From positions 1 to 7,311 of the forward strand of contig CAINLH010000126.1 in the NCBI GenBank assembly GCA_903850275.1: a stretch of DNA of 7,311 nucleotides, read 5' to 3'. Made by a program: the position numbers and the translations under genes. Position 1 is the first letter of the stretch. Each line of letters opens with the position of its first letter. The DNA comes from an uncultured Acidimicrobium sp. Its GTDB lineage: Bacteria > Actinomycetota > Acidimicrobiia > Acidimicrobiales > Ilumatobacteraceae. A model generated the notes under the pieces. It ran no database searches. It saw only the letters and a program-made list of their open reading frames with translations, and had not been told where the DNA came from. This document shows, one piece after another, positions 1 through 6,633 of the stretch.

Positions 1-452
1 AGTTTGAGCGCCAATCGTGCTGCCCCTGTGTGGCCCTTGTACAACATGCCGTCGCGACTTCTGGTTCCTTCAGGAAATATGCCAAACAATTCGCCACGGC
101 GCAGGACGGCCTCGGCAGCTACCAATGCAGTATTTGCCTTCTCCCCACCCTCTCGATCGACCGGGATCATCCCTAGAGCGGGAAACAAAAACTTTGTTTT
201 CCACGAATCCATGTACTCGCTTTTACCAACAAAAGAGATATTCCGTGGAGCATGAACCATGATGAACGCGGAGTCGAGAAAACTTATGTGATTGGCACAC
301 AAGATTGCTGGCCCATCCTCAGGAATTTGTTCGAATCCGTTCAACTCAAATTTCCACAGCGCACGAGACACTGGACGCACCACTCGCCTCGCGCGCGACT
401 GCAAGTGCGTCGCACCGCGATAAACATCGCGCGGCTGTCGCTTGCCAACCAT
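1..452 (-). CDS. PlsC-family 1-acyl-glycerol-3-phosphate acyltransferase (3' end cut by window)
   Basis: The first 150 residues of a lysophospholipid acyltransferase are present and the C-terminus lies beyond the left edge. In this family the enzyme moves an acyl chain from acyl-ACP or acyl-CoA onto lysophosphatidic acid at the inner face of the membrane. All expected early motifs are visible: NHISFLD at 54-60 (the HX4D catalytic pair, H55 and D60), GMIPVDR at 94-100, FPEGTRSRDG at 126-135 (acceptor-phosphate binding) and KGHTGAARLAL from 139. The ATG at 452 overlaps the mshC stop by one base (TAATG). It starts about 50 residues before the HX4D motif, which fits the family. I see no Shine-Dalgarno, so it is probably translated by coupling to mshC. 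The basic stretch at 18-30 (QSRARRVVRPVSR) may lie at the membrane surface. Exact acyl acceptor is uncertain, since relatives act on other lysolipids or mannosides. Confidence 0.9.
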   Translation of the reverse strand, partial: MVGKRQPRDVYRGATHLQSRARRVVRPVSRALWKFELNGFEQIPEDGPAILCANHISFLDSAFIMVHAPRNISFVGKSEYMDSWKTKFLFPALGMIPVDREGGEKANTALVAAEAVLRRGELFGIFPEGTRSRDGMLYKGHTGAARLALK

Positions 453-1585
453 TACATCAATACACCCATCAGTGACGCCGCGTCGCCAACATCGAAACCT
501 CGTTGAGCCGCTTCGTCGATCATTCGCACAGCCGCCGGAGTGTCGAGGTCGTCATCGAGCGCAGCACGAACATCATCCAACAAAGTACGACCACTGGGCA
601 CCTTTGTGGCGGATCGTGTGGAGCGCCATTTGCTGAGGCGTTCTTGGTTCCTGCCCATCAAGCCTTCGTCCCACTCCCACTCCACCCTGTAGTGGTGTTC
701 GATGAGGCCTAGCCGGATTGCCATCGGGTCGTGCTCGGTTCGCAACTTGTCGACGAACACCAGGTTGCCCCTGCTCTTAGACATCTTGTGACCGTCCATT
801 GACACCATCGCAACATGCATCCAGTGCTTGACGAACGGGGCGCCGGTCGCAGCCTCAGACTGCGCTCGCTCACATTCGTGGTGAGGAAAAATGAGATCGC
901 TGCCACCGCCGTGAAGATCGATCGTTGTACCGAGCTCGCGCAGCGCAAGTGCTGAACATTCGATATGCCAGCCTGGTCGCCCTGCGCCCCACATGGTTTC
1001 CCAGCTGGGTTCGTCCGCTGCCGAAGGGTGCCACAAGACGAAGTCGAGCGGGTGTCGCTTATTCGGATCCTCCACGTTGCCGCCACGCTCACGGGCAAGG
1101 GCAATCATGGTTTCATTGTCGTAGTGCGAAATGTCTCCGAACTTCGCCGACTTTGTGACGTCGAAATAGACCGAACCACCTGCCTGATAGGCGAATCCTC
1201 GATCCATCACCATGCCGATGAACCCTCGGATATCTGGAATGGCTGAAGAGGCGCGCGGCGTGCTGTGCACCTTCAACGCATTAAGTGCATCCATGTCGCG
1301 CTCGAAACGTTCTTCTTCACCCGCAGCCAAATCGAGATAGTGAACCCCAAGCTCGCGCGCCTTTGCAAACAGCGGATCGTCGACGTCGGTTACATTGCGC
1401 ACACACTTGACTTGATGTCCCTTATCAATCAACCTTCGTTGCAGCACGTCGTACGAAATAAATGTAAATGCGTGACCCAAATGCGTTGCGTCATAGGGAG
1501 TGATCCCACACGTGTACATCAGGACAGTTGGGCCTGGCTCAAAGGGCACAACGTTTTGCAGTGCGGTGTCGTACAGACGCATCAT
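452..1585 (-). CDS. mshC: Cysteine:glucosaminyl-inositol ligase MshC (mycothiol synthesis)
   Basis: This cytoplasmic enzyme uses ATP to join L-cysteine to the amino group of GlcN-Ins, the step before acetylation to mycothiol. It is a paralogue of cysteinyl-tRNA synthetase. The 377-residue product shows CGITPYDATHLGH at 26-38; MshC has ITPYDAT here whereas CysS has a PTVYDY-like sequence. NVTDVDDPLF at 64-73 is also MshC-like. Other marks are RPGWHIECSA at 203-212, GGGSDLIFPHHE at 226-237 and HKMSKSRGN at 266-274. Probable zinc ligands are C26, C210 and H235. The tRNA-binding C-terminal region of CysS is absent, so the protein is of MshC length, if slightly short. The start is ATG 1585 or the adjacent ATG 1582 (ATGATG), overlapping the npdG stop. 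A longer open frame extends to 1810 but lies inside npdG and does not resemble MshC. Typical MshC proteins carry about 20 extra N-terminal residues, missing here. Confidence 0.93.
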   Translation of the reverse strand: MMRLYDTALQNVVPFEPGPTVLMYTCGITPYDATHLGHAFTFISYDVLQRRLIDKGHQVKCVRNVTDVDDPLFAKARELGVHYLDLAAGEEERFERDMDALNALKVHSTPRASSAIPDIRGFIGMVMDRGFAYQAGGSVYFDVTKSAKFGDISHYDNETMIALARERGGNVEDPNKRHPLDFVLWHPSAADEPSWETMWGAGRPGWHIECSALALRELGTTIDLHGGGSDLIFPHHECERAQSEAATGAPFVKHWMHVAMVSMDGHKMSKSRGNLVFVDKLRTEHDPMAIRLGLIEHHYRVEWEWDEGLMGRNQERLSKWRSTRSATKVPSGRTLLDDVRAALDDDLDTPAAVRMIDEAAQRGFDVGDAASLMGVLM

Positions 1586-2277
1586 TCTGCGATTGTTGTC
1601 TTTCGTCCATTGCGCGGATCGATATCCGGAATTCCGGTAAGACGAGGCGCAACTCTGGTTTTGTAGCGAACGTTCAATTGCAAGAGAACCGCCGTGAAGG
1701 CTTCCAGTGCAAGCGCGTTCGACAAACGACCAGTGTTCAACGGACGGCAACCAGGAATTTGCTGCACTAAGTCGCTCACGACTTCGATGGCCTCTGGAAA
1801 GTCGCTGCAAATCAACACGTCGCTATCCACTTTGTGATCGAGGTTTCCCAATTCTTTCGCTGGTAAGTGTTGCATCGCTGCAACTACTCGGCTGTGCGGA
1901 ATTTCCGCTTGCACATGTGCTGCAATGCTTCCGCGTGGGGGCACGAGTGGTTGAAACTCCTTGCCGACTTTCACCAGCGCGTTGGCCATCGTGATGACGA
2001 CCTTGTCGCGCAGCTCTTCGGCAAACTCACCAACAATGGTGGCGGTCGAATCCCATGGCGTAGCCACTACTACGATTTCACAATCAACAGCGTCGGCGTT
2101 ATCGCCGGCCGTCAGTCGTAGTTGATGTTTAGGCCACAATGCAACAAGCTCGGCGACCTTCTCTACAGAGCGATCCTTTGATCGGGAGCCAATCACCACG
2201 TCGTGACCTGCTACCCCGAGACGTATCGCTAGGCCACTTCCGGCGGGCCCCGTACCTCCAATAATCCCAATGCGCAT
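1582..2277 (-). CDS. npdG: F420H2:NADP+ oxidoreductase (NADPH-dependent F420 reductase)
   Basis: The 231-residue protein is a cytoplasmic dinucleotide-binding enzyme that moves hydride between NADP(H) and coenzyme F420; in actinobacteria it is thought to supply reduced F420 from NADPH. The N-terminus MRIGIIGGTGPAGSGLA (1-17) is the Rossmann glycine-rich loop in the form typical of this family (GGTGPAG). VVIGSRSKDR (27-36) follows the second strand, with S31-R32 placed to hold the 2' phosphate of NADP. The VVVATPWD segment (69-76) and the tail LNTGRLSNALALEAFTAVLLQLN (180-202) also fit. The length is normal for the family. The ATG at 2277 was chosen because the first beta strand begins right there; longer starts (2319, 2370) would run into fabI. 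AAGG lies 8 bases before the ATG as a short Shine-Dalgarno. It is the first gene of the minus-strand operon and overlaps mshC by 4 bases. Confidence 0.93.
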   Translation of the reverse strand: MRIGIIGGTGPAGSGLAIRLGVAGHDVVIGSRSKDRSVEKVAELVALWPKHQLRLTAGDNADAVDCEIVVVATPWDSTATIVGEFAEELRDKVVITMANALVKVGKEFQPLVPPRGSIAAHVQAEIPHSRVVAAMQHLPAKELGNLDHKVDSDVLICSDFPEAIEVVSDLVQQIPGCRPLNTGRLSNALALEAFTAVLLQLNVRYKTRVAPRLTGIPDIDPRNGRKTTIAE

Positions 2278-2323
2278 ACTGCGAGCCTTACACAAACGGG
2301 TGCCGCGAACTACGGTCATACCC
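2278..2323. promoter_or_regulatory. Divergent npdG/fabI control region with two overlapping candidate promoters
   Basis: Two divergent operons start from this 46-base gap. For fabI (plus), CTTACA (2287-2292) and TACGGT (2311-2316) are 18 bases apart. A transcript starting about 7 bases after the -10 would begin at or next to the fabI ATG (2324), and no Shine-Dalgarno precedes that ATG, so fabI may be leaderless. For npdG (minus), TTCCCA (2343-2338, inside fabI) and TATGAC (2320-2315) are 17 bases apart, giving a leader of about 30 bases with AAGG 8 bases before the ATG. The two -10 boxes share positions 2315-2316. Each hexamer matches its consensus only partly (three or four of six), so the exact boxes are tentative; that the gap holds both promoters is more secure. 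Confidence 0.4.
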
Positions 2324-3091
2324 ATGGGAATTTTGACTGGGAAGAATATTGTCGTTACCGGAGTCCTCACCGACGCCTCGCTGGCCTTCGGGGTTGCTCA
2401 ATTGGCTCAGCGCGAAGGGGCCAACATATTGCTCACAGGGGCAGGTCGAGGTATGTCAATTACCGAGCGGACTGCGCGCAAATTGGACACCCCAGTACCC
2501 GTTGTGGAGTTTGATGTGACAGTCGAAGCGCATGTGGAGTCGGCGCGAGCCGCAGCCCTAGAACACCTTGGGCGCGTCGATGGCGTACTGCATTCGATTG
2601 GCTTCGCGCCAGCCGTTTGTTTAGGAGACGACTTCATGGCGGCCACATGGAACGATGTTGCTGTAGCCATGCAGATTTCTGCTTACTCGCTGAAAACTCT
2701 TGCAGATGCTTTCGCACCATTGATGACCGCAGGTGGTTCTTTTGTAGGACTTGATTTTGATAACACCGTGGCCTGGCCCGCGTACAACTGGATGGGTGTC
2801 GCAAAATCTGCACTCGAATCCACGAGCCGATATTTGGCGAAAGAACTGGGCGGAAAGAAAATCCGCTGCAATCTTGTTGCCGCAGGACCGATAAAGACCA
2901 TGGCCGCTAAGTCCATTCCCGGATTCAAAACATTTGAAGATGTGTGGGATGAACGGTCCCCTCTTGGTTGGGACGTCAACGACTCGACGGCAGTTGCTCA
3001 AGCCTGTGTTGCACTGCTTTCGGATTGGTTCCCCGCCACTACTGCCGAAGTCGTTCATGTTGATGGCGGCTATCACGCAATGGGTGTCTAG
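2324..3091 (+). CDS. fabI: Enoyl-[acyl-carrier-protein] reductase, InhA-like
   Basis: The 255-residue short-chain dehydrogenase catalyses the last step of each elongation cycle in type II fatty acid synthesis, NADH-dependent reduction of trans-2-enoyl-ACP. The N-terminus MGILTGKNIVVTGVLTDASLAFGVA has the FabI/InhA cofactor-loop pattern, with T-D/S-x-S-I/L-A-F instead of the usual SDR GxxxGIG. HSIGFAP (90-96) matches InhA HSIGFMP. The catalytic pair is Y154 and K161 in PAYNWMGVAKSALES (YX6K spacing), and F145 corresponds to InhA F149. NLVAAGPIKTMA (183-194) and LLSDWFPATT...VHVDGGYHAMGV close the protein as in InhA. The ATG at 2324 fits the family N-terminus exactly; an in-frame ATG at 2270 would add 18 unrelated residues overlapping npdG. 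No Shine-Dalgarno is visible. Whether it serves ordinary fatty acids or a longer-chain FAS-II system cannot be told from this window. Confidence 0.95.
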   Translation: MGILTGKNIVVTGVLTDASLAFGVAQLAQREGANILLTGAGRGMSITERTARKLDTPVPVVEFDVTVEAHVESARAAALEHLGRVDGVLHSIGFAPAVCLGDDFMAATWNDVAVAMQISAYSLKTLADAFAPLMTAGGSFVGLDFDNTVAWPAYNWMGVAKSALESTSRYLAKELGGKKIRCNLVAAGPIKTMAAKSIPGFKTFEDVWDERSPLGWDVNDSTAVAQACVALLSDWFPATTAEVVHVDGGYHAMGV

Positions 3092-4585
3092 TTGAGCCCT
3101 TCCTTCCTAGCTGCAAGACGCAACATTGCTCGTGCAGTTGTCGCAAGTGCAATCTGCCTTGCTGCATTAAGCGTAAACACCGCAGTTGCCGCTGCAAGCA
3201 CATCTCCAACCGATCCATTCGCCGCACAACAATGGGGGCTCACTGCAATTGGCGCTCCTCAAGTTTGGCAATTTGCTCAGGGCGCTGGAGTAACAGTCGC
3301 GGTTGTCGATAGCGGAAGTGGGCCGCACCCCGACTTAACAAACAATTTGGAGCCCGGTCGTACTTTTTTCTCACTCATCGAAAGTGATGGTGCAGCCGAC
3401 GTCGACCTAAAAGACGGCCACGGCACGCACGTAGCGGGAATCATCGGCGCAGTTACAGACAATGGCATTGGCATTGCCGGGGTTGCCCCGAAGGTTCGAC
3501 TTCTACCTATTCACGTGCTTGATTCCGAAGGATCAGGCGATTCGCGTGACGTGGCGCGCGGCATCCGCTACGCAGCTGACAGCGGCGTACGCGTTATCAA
3601 TTTGTCGCTCGGCGGTTCGGTCGAAAGCACTTCGCTTACAAGCGCGGTGCAATACGCAGTAGATAAAGGTGTACTTGTGGTTGCTGCATCGGGCAACGGC
3701 TTTGCGGATGCGGCACCAAAATGGCCCGCAGCATCCGATCTGACACTCGCAGTCACATCCACCGACATCAACAACAACGTGGGAGTCTTCGCTCAGCGCG
3801 GCGACTACATCGACATTGCAGCGCCTGGCGTGAACATTCTCTCCACTGCACTCGGTGGATACAAAGCGCTCAACGGAACCAGCATGTCTGCCGCCTACAT
3901 CAGCGGTGCTGCGGCACTCCTCTTTTCTGCGCAACCGACAATCACGTCGGCGCAAGTTCGAGATATTTTGTTGCGTACAGCAACAGATTTGGGAACTGCC
4001 GGCCGAGACACAACGTTTGGAGTTGGGTTAGTCAATCTGCCCGCCGCATTTGCCGAACTATTCAGGCTCTTCCCGCCGTCGGTGACACCGACATTTGTTT
4101 CAAGCGGACACATCGGAGATGTTGCGGTTGGAAGCACTATGACCGCAGCAGCAAATGTCAAGATGCAGTGGTACCGATGCGTTAGCCAAGGCGCTGCGGC
4201 CACCGAAAAGCCAGCTGATTGCGTCGAAATCAAGAACGCTGTCGCCCTGAACTATCAGACCACAGTTCGTGAATTGCGCAAATTTCTTCGTTTCTCGGTT
4301 CTGCTGCCAACTGGACAATTTTTCTCTCCGACAACCGTTGTCGAATCGGGAGTATGGGCAAAAGCCCCATCAGTGGCACCTGGTTCACGGACTTCGTTTA
4401 ATGCACTCATAGGGACTGCCTCAAAGGGAACAATCTCAATCGCGTCCTTAGACAAGAACTGCACAGTCAAACCAAAGGTTGTTGTTGCATCGACTGCCTC
4501 GACTGGCTGCAAACTGAAGATATCAGTGAAGGCCGCAGCACCATTCCCCGCGCTCGGCTTCACGATGTTGCTTCCAATCAACTAA
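3092..4585 (+). CDS. Secreted subtilisin-like serine peptidase (S8 family) with C-terminal Ig-like region
   Basis: The 497-residue protein is an exported protease. Residues 1-33 form a signal peptide: a basic start (MSPSFLAARRNIAR), a hydrophobic core (about 15-28) and a likely signal peptidase I site after AVA (31-33). The S8 catalytic triad is complete: D73 in VAVVDSGSG, H110 in DGHGTHVAG, S264 in NGTSMSAA, with oxyanion-hole N202 in AASGNG. Only about 15 residues separate signal peptide and QWGL/catalytic domain, so there is no room for an I9 propeptide. After about 330 comes an unassigned region. Segment 350-418 (QWYRC...CVEI...) resembles bacterial Ig-like repeats, and the tail has a second cysteine pair (C457, C473; C363 and C377 form the first). 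No sorting motif or C-terminal membrane segment is seen, so it is probably released. The start is TTG, immediately after the fabI TAG in the same frame; no ATG or GTG precedes the signal peptide. Substrate unknown. Confidence 0.9.
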   Translation: MSPSFLAARRNIARAVVASAICLAALSVNTAVAAASTSPTDPFAAQQWGLTAIGAPQVWQFAQGAGVTVAVVDSGSGPHPDLTNNLEPGRTFFSLIESDGAADVDLKDGHGTHVAGIIGAVTDNGIGIAGVAPKVRLLPIHVLDSEGSGDSRDVARGIRYAADSGVRVINLSLGGSVESTSLTSAVQYAVDKGVLVVAASGNGFADAAPKWPAASDLTLAVTSTDINNNVGVFAQRGDYIDIAAPGVNILSTALGGYKALNGTSMSAAYISGAAALLFSAQPTITSAQVRDILLRTATDLGTAGRDTTFGVGLVNLPAAFAELFRLFPPSVTPTFVSSGHIGDVAVGSTMTAAANVKMQWYRCVSQGAAATEKPADCVEIKNAVALNYQTTVRELRKFLRFSVLLPTGQFFSPTTVVESGVWAKAPSVAPGSRTSFNALIGTASKGTISIASLDKNCTVKPKVVVASTASTGCKLKISVKAAAPFPALGFTMLLPIN

Positions 4586-4600
4586 ACATTTCTTTCGCGC

Positions 4601-4606
4601 AAAGGA
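4601..4606 (+). promoter_or_regulatory. Ribosome binding site of the DUF255 gene
   Basis: AAAGGA lies 7 bases before the ATG at 4614, in the 28-base gap after the protease stop. It is the clearest Shine-Dalgarno in the window and fixes the start. No hairpin terminator or obvious promoter is seen in this gap, so the gene is probably co-transcribed with fabI and the protease. Confidence 0.75.
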
Positions 4607-4613
4607 AACGCCT

Positions 4614-6608
4614 ATGACTAATCGTCTCGAAAATGAAACAAGCCCGTACCTGCGCCAGCACCGCGACAATCCTGTCGATTGGTATGCGTGGGGCGAAGAG
4701 GCATTCGAACTGGCCAAGAGTCGGAATGTACCCATCCTGCTATCTGTGGGATATTCGGCTTGCCATTGGTGCCACGTCATGGCGCACGAATGCTTTGAGG
4801 ACGTCGAGACCGCAACATTGATGAACTCGCTTTTCGTCAACATCAAAGTGGACCGAGAAGAGCGGCCGGACGTGGACTCCATATACATGGACGCTGTACA
4901 GGCAATGACCGGCCGAGGCGGCTGGCCCATGACTGTATTTCTCACACCAGAAGGAAAACCCTTCTATGGGGGAACGTACTTTCCTAAACCCACGTTTTTG
5001 CAACTCATGAATGCCATCAACGATGCATGGCGAGACCGCCGCAATGACATCGAGAGCAATGTTCTTGCTCTAATGGAATCACTTGAGCGAACTACAAAGA
5101 TCGAGCAAGACACAAACATCCCTGGTATCGAGGTTTTCCATGGTGCAGTTGCTCAACTGCGTAAGAGTTTTGACCCGCATTGGGGCGGGTTTGGTTCGGC
5201 GCCAAAGTTTCCGAGCACGATGAGTCTTGAACTCTTACTTCGTGAAGTACTCAACAGCGAATCGGATGAAATTCAGACAATCATTGCCACCACGCTTGAC
5301 GCGATGGCATCTGGTGGTATGTACGACCACATTGGCGGAGGATTCTCTCGTTACAGCGTCGATGAGAAGTGGCTGGTTCCCCACTTTGAAAAGATGCTGT
5401 ATGACCAGGCATTACTTGCAAAGATTTATCTCCACGCGGGCATCGTCTTTGGACGACAGACCTGGCTCGATGTGGCGACAGAGATTATTGACTACGTGCT
5501 TCGCGATCTGCGCCACCCAGAGGGTGGATTCTTTAGTGCAGAAGATGCCGATTCGCTAGACGACGACGGACACAGCCATGAAGGACATTTCTATGTCTGG
5601 AGTAAACAGCAATTCTACGATGTACTCCCTTCCGACTTTGCCGAGCAGGCAATCGAATGGTACGAAATTACTGAACAGGGAAACTTTGAAGGCGCAAACA
5701 TTCCTGCCCGCCTCCATCACCGAGGCGACATCACTCGACCTGTCGAAATAGAGAAATCGCGAAGAATTTTGTTCGACGCACGAAAGACCCGTATCAGACC
5801 AGGTCTCGACGACAAAGTAGTGACCGAATGGAATGCGATGATGCTCTCGACAATTTCAGAAGCAGCTGCGTTGCTAGACCGAGCCGACTGGCTTGACGCA
5901 GCACTTTTGAATGGCGAGTTCCTCGTCAACAATCTGCGCGACCAGAACGGTGTGTGGAAGAGAAGTTGGCATGACAGCGGATCACCGAAAGCCCGCCACC
6001 ATGCGCTCGCAGCCGACATTTCACACCTGGTGGATGCGTTCACACGACTGAGTGAAGCAAGTGGACAAGCAAGATGGATGTTGTTTGCCCGCGAAGCGGC
6101 CGACAATTTGCTCGAGAATTATTGGGACAGCGAACACGGTGGCGTATTTACCACCCCAATAACTGGCGAAACGCTTATCGTTCGTCAAAAAGACATCATG
6201 GACAACGCCACACCGTCGGCGAACTCCACAGCCGCAAATGCCCTGTACCGCCTTGCAGCGCTTTCTGGCGAGGACAAATATGCCCAACACGCTGACGACA
6301 TTTTGCGTCTGCTTTCCCGCATCTCGACAAGCGCACCAACCGCATTCAGCAATCTCCTTAATGCGGTTCACCTGCGATACGTCGGAACCACCGAAGTGGT
6401 GATTACGGGGTCTCGATCAGACTTACTCCGAGAATTCAATAAGCGTTGGATTCCAACCGCTGTAATTGCTTGGGGCGAAACGTACGATTCCCCCCTCTTT
6501 GCAAACCGCAAACCAGATTTGGCCTATGTCTGCAAGAAGTATGCCTGCATGTCTCCAAGCAGCGATCCGGCTCAGTTTGTTGAAGCGCTGCGCGAAGCGC
6601 TCAAGTAA
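4614..6608 (+). CDS. Thioredoxin-domain protein of the DUF255/YyaL (SPATA20-like) family
   Basis: The 664-residue cytoplasmic protein belongs to a widespread family of unknown biochemical role. Its N-terminal domain (about 1-165) is thioredoxin-like: NRLENETSPYLRQHRDNPVDW, then a CHWC active site (C50, C53) in SACHWCHVMAHECFED, then KVDREERPDVD and GGWPMTVFLTPEGKPFYGGTYFP. The rest is an alpha/alpha-barrel like that of N-acylglucosamine 2-epimerases and six-hairpin glycosidases. Marks include WGGFGSAPKFP (190-200), YDHIGGGFSRYSVDEKWLVPHFEKMLYD (237-264), GGFFSAEDADS (304-314), EGHFYVWS (323-330) and DDKVVTEWNAMM (399-410). The C-terminus carries AYVCKKYAC (637-645), a CX4C pair usual in the family. 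There is no signal peptide and the length is normal. The start is supported by AAAGGA 7 bases upstream. The CXXC suggests disulfide chemistry, but neither the redox partner nor a sugar-type substrate is known; linkage to fabI and the protease does not settle it. Confidence 0.93.
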   Translation: MTNRLENETSPYLRQHRDNPVDWYAWGEEAFELAKSRNVPILLSVGYSACHWCHVMAHECFEDVETATLMNSLFVNIKVDREERPDVDSIYMDAVQAMTGRGGWPMTVFLTPEGKPFYGGTYFPKPTFLQLMNAINDAWRDRRNDIESNVLALMESLERTTKIEQDTNIPGIEVFHGAVAQLRKSFDPHWGGFGSAPKFPSTMSLELLLREVLNSESDEIQTIIATTLDAMASGGMYDHIGGGFSRYSVDEKWLVPHFEKMLYDQALLAKIYLHAGIVFGRQTWLDVATEIIDYVLRDLRHPEGGFFSAEDADSLDDDGHSHEGHFYVWSKQQFYDVLPSDFAEQAIEWYEITEQGNFEGANIPARLHHRGDITRPVEIEKSRRILFDARKTRIRPGLDDKVVTEWNAMMLSTISEAAALLDRADWLDAALLNGEFLVNNLRDQNGVWKRSWHDSGSPKARHHALAADISHLVDAFTRLSEASGQARWMLFAREAADNLLENYWDSEHGGVFTTPITGETLIVRQKDIMDNATPSANSTAANALYRLAALSGEDKYAQHADDILRLLSRISTSAPTAFSNLLNAVHLRYVGTTEVVITGSRSDLLREFNKRWIPTAVIAWGETYDSPLFANRKPDLAYVCKKYACMSPSSDPAQFVEALREALK

Positions 6609-6610
6609 CC

Positions 6611-6633
6611 ATTCACCACTTGGAATGGTGAAT
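6611..6633. terminator. Hairpin between convergent genes, possible two-way terminator
   Basis: ATTCACCA (6611-6618) and TGGTGAAT (6626-6633) pair as a perfect 8-base stem around a 7-base loop. A competing 6-base stem, CCATTC (6609-6614) with GAATGG (6623-6628), uses partly the same bases. The hairpin begins 3 bases after the DUF255 stop and covers the last codons and stop of the nitroreductase on the other strand. Neither side is followed by a run of T, so it is not a standard intrinsic terminator; it may still slow both transcripts or protect their 3' ends. Confidence 0.4.

Noticed and set aside
4..506. Plus-strand open frames at the left edge.
   Set aside because: The minus strand there encodes a clear PlsC-family protein with all its motifs in order.
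452..1585. Reading this gene as cysteinyl-tRNA synthetase.
   Set aside because: CGITPYDATHLGH and NVTDVDDPLF are MshC-type, and the tRNA-binding C-terminal region of CysS is missing.
1626..1637. A perfect 12-base palindrome, CCGGAATTCCGG, as a possible operator.
   Set aside because: It sits within npdG codons for a conserved-looking C-terminal stretch (TGIPDID) and is not near any start; chance is enough to explain it.
1586..1810. An open frame extending mshC upstream by 75 codons.
   Set aside because: It lies wholly inside npdG, its translation does not resemble MshC or CysS, and the ATGATG at 1585-1580 gives the standard overlap start.
2270..2323. An upstream ATG for fabI, and mirrored upstream starts for npdG (2319, 2370).
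   Set aside because: The added residues match neither family, and both proteins begin normally at 2324 and 2277.
2621..3076. A long antisense frame within fabI (151 codons), and similar ones within mshC (709-1104) and the protease (3721-4185, plus strand, different frame).
   Set aside because: Their translations are low-complexity or Cys/Arg/Ser-rich with no recognisable motifs, and each lies on a well-supported gene.
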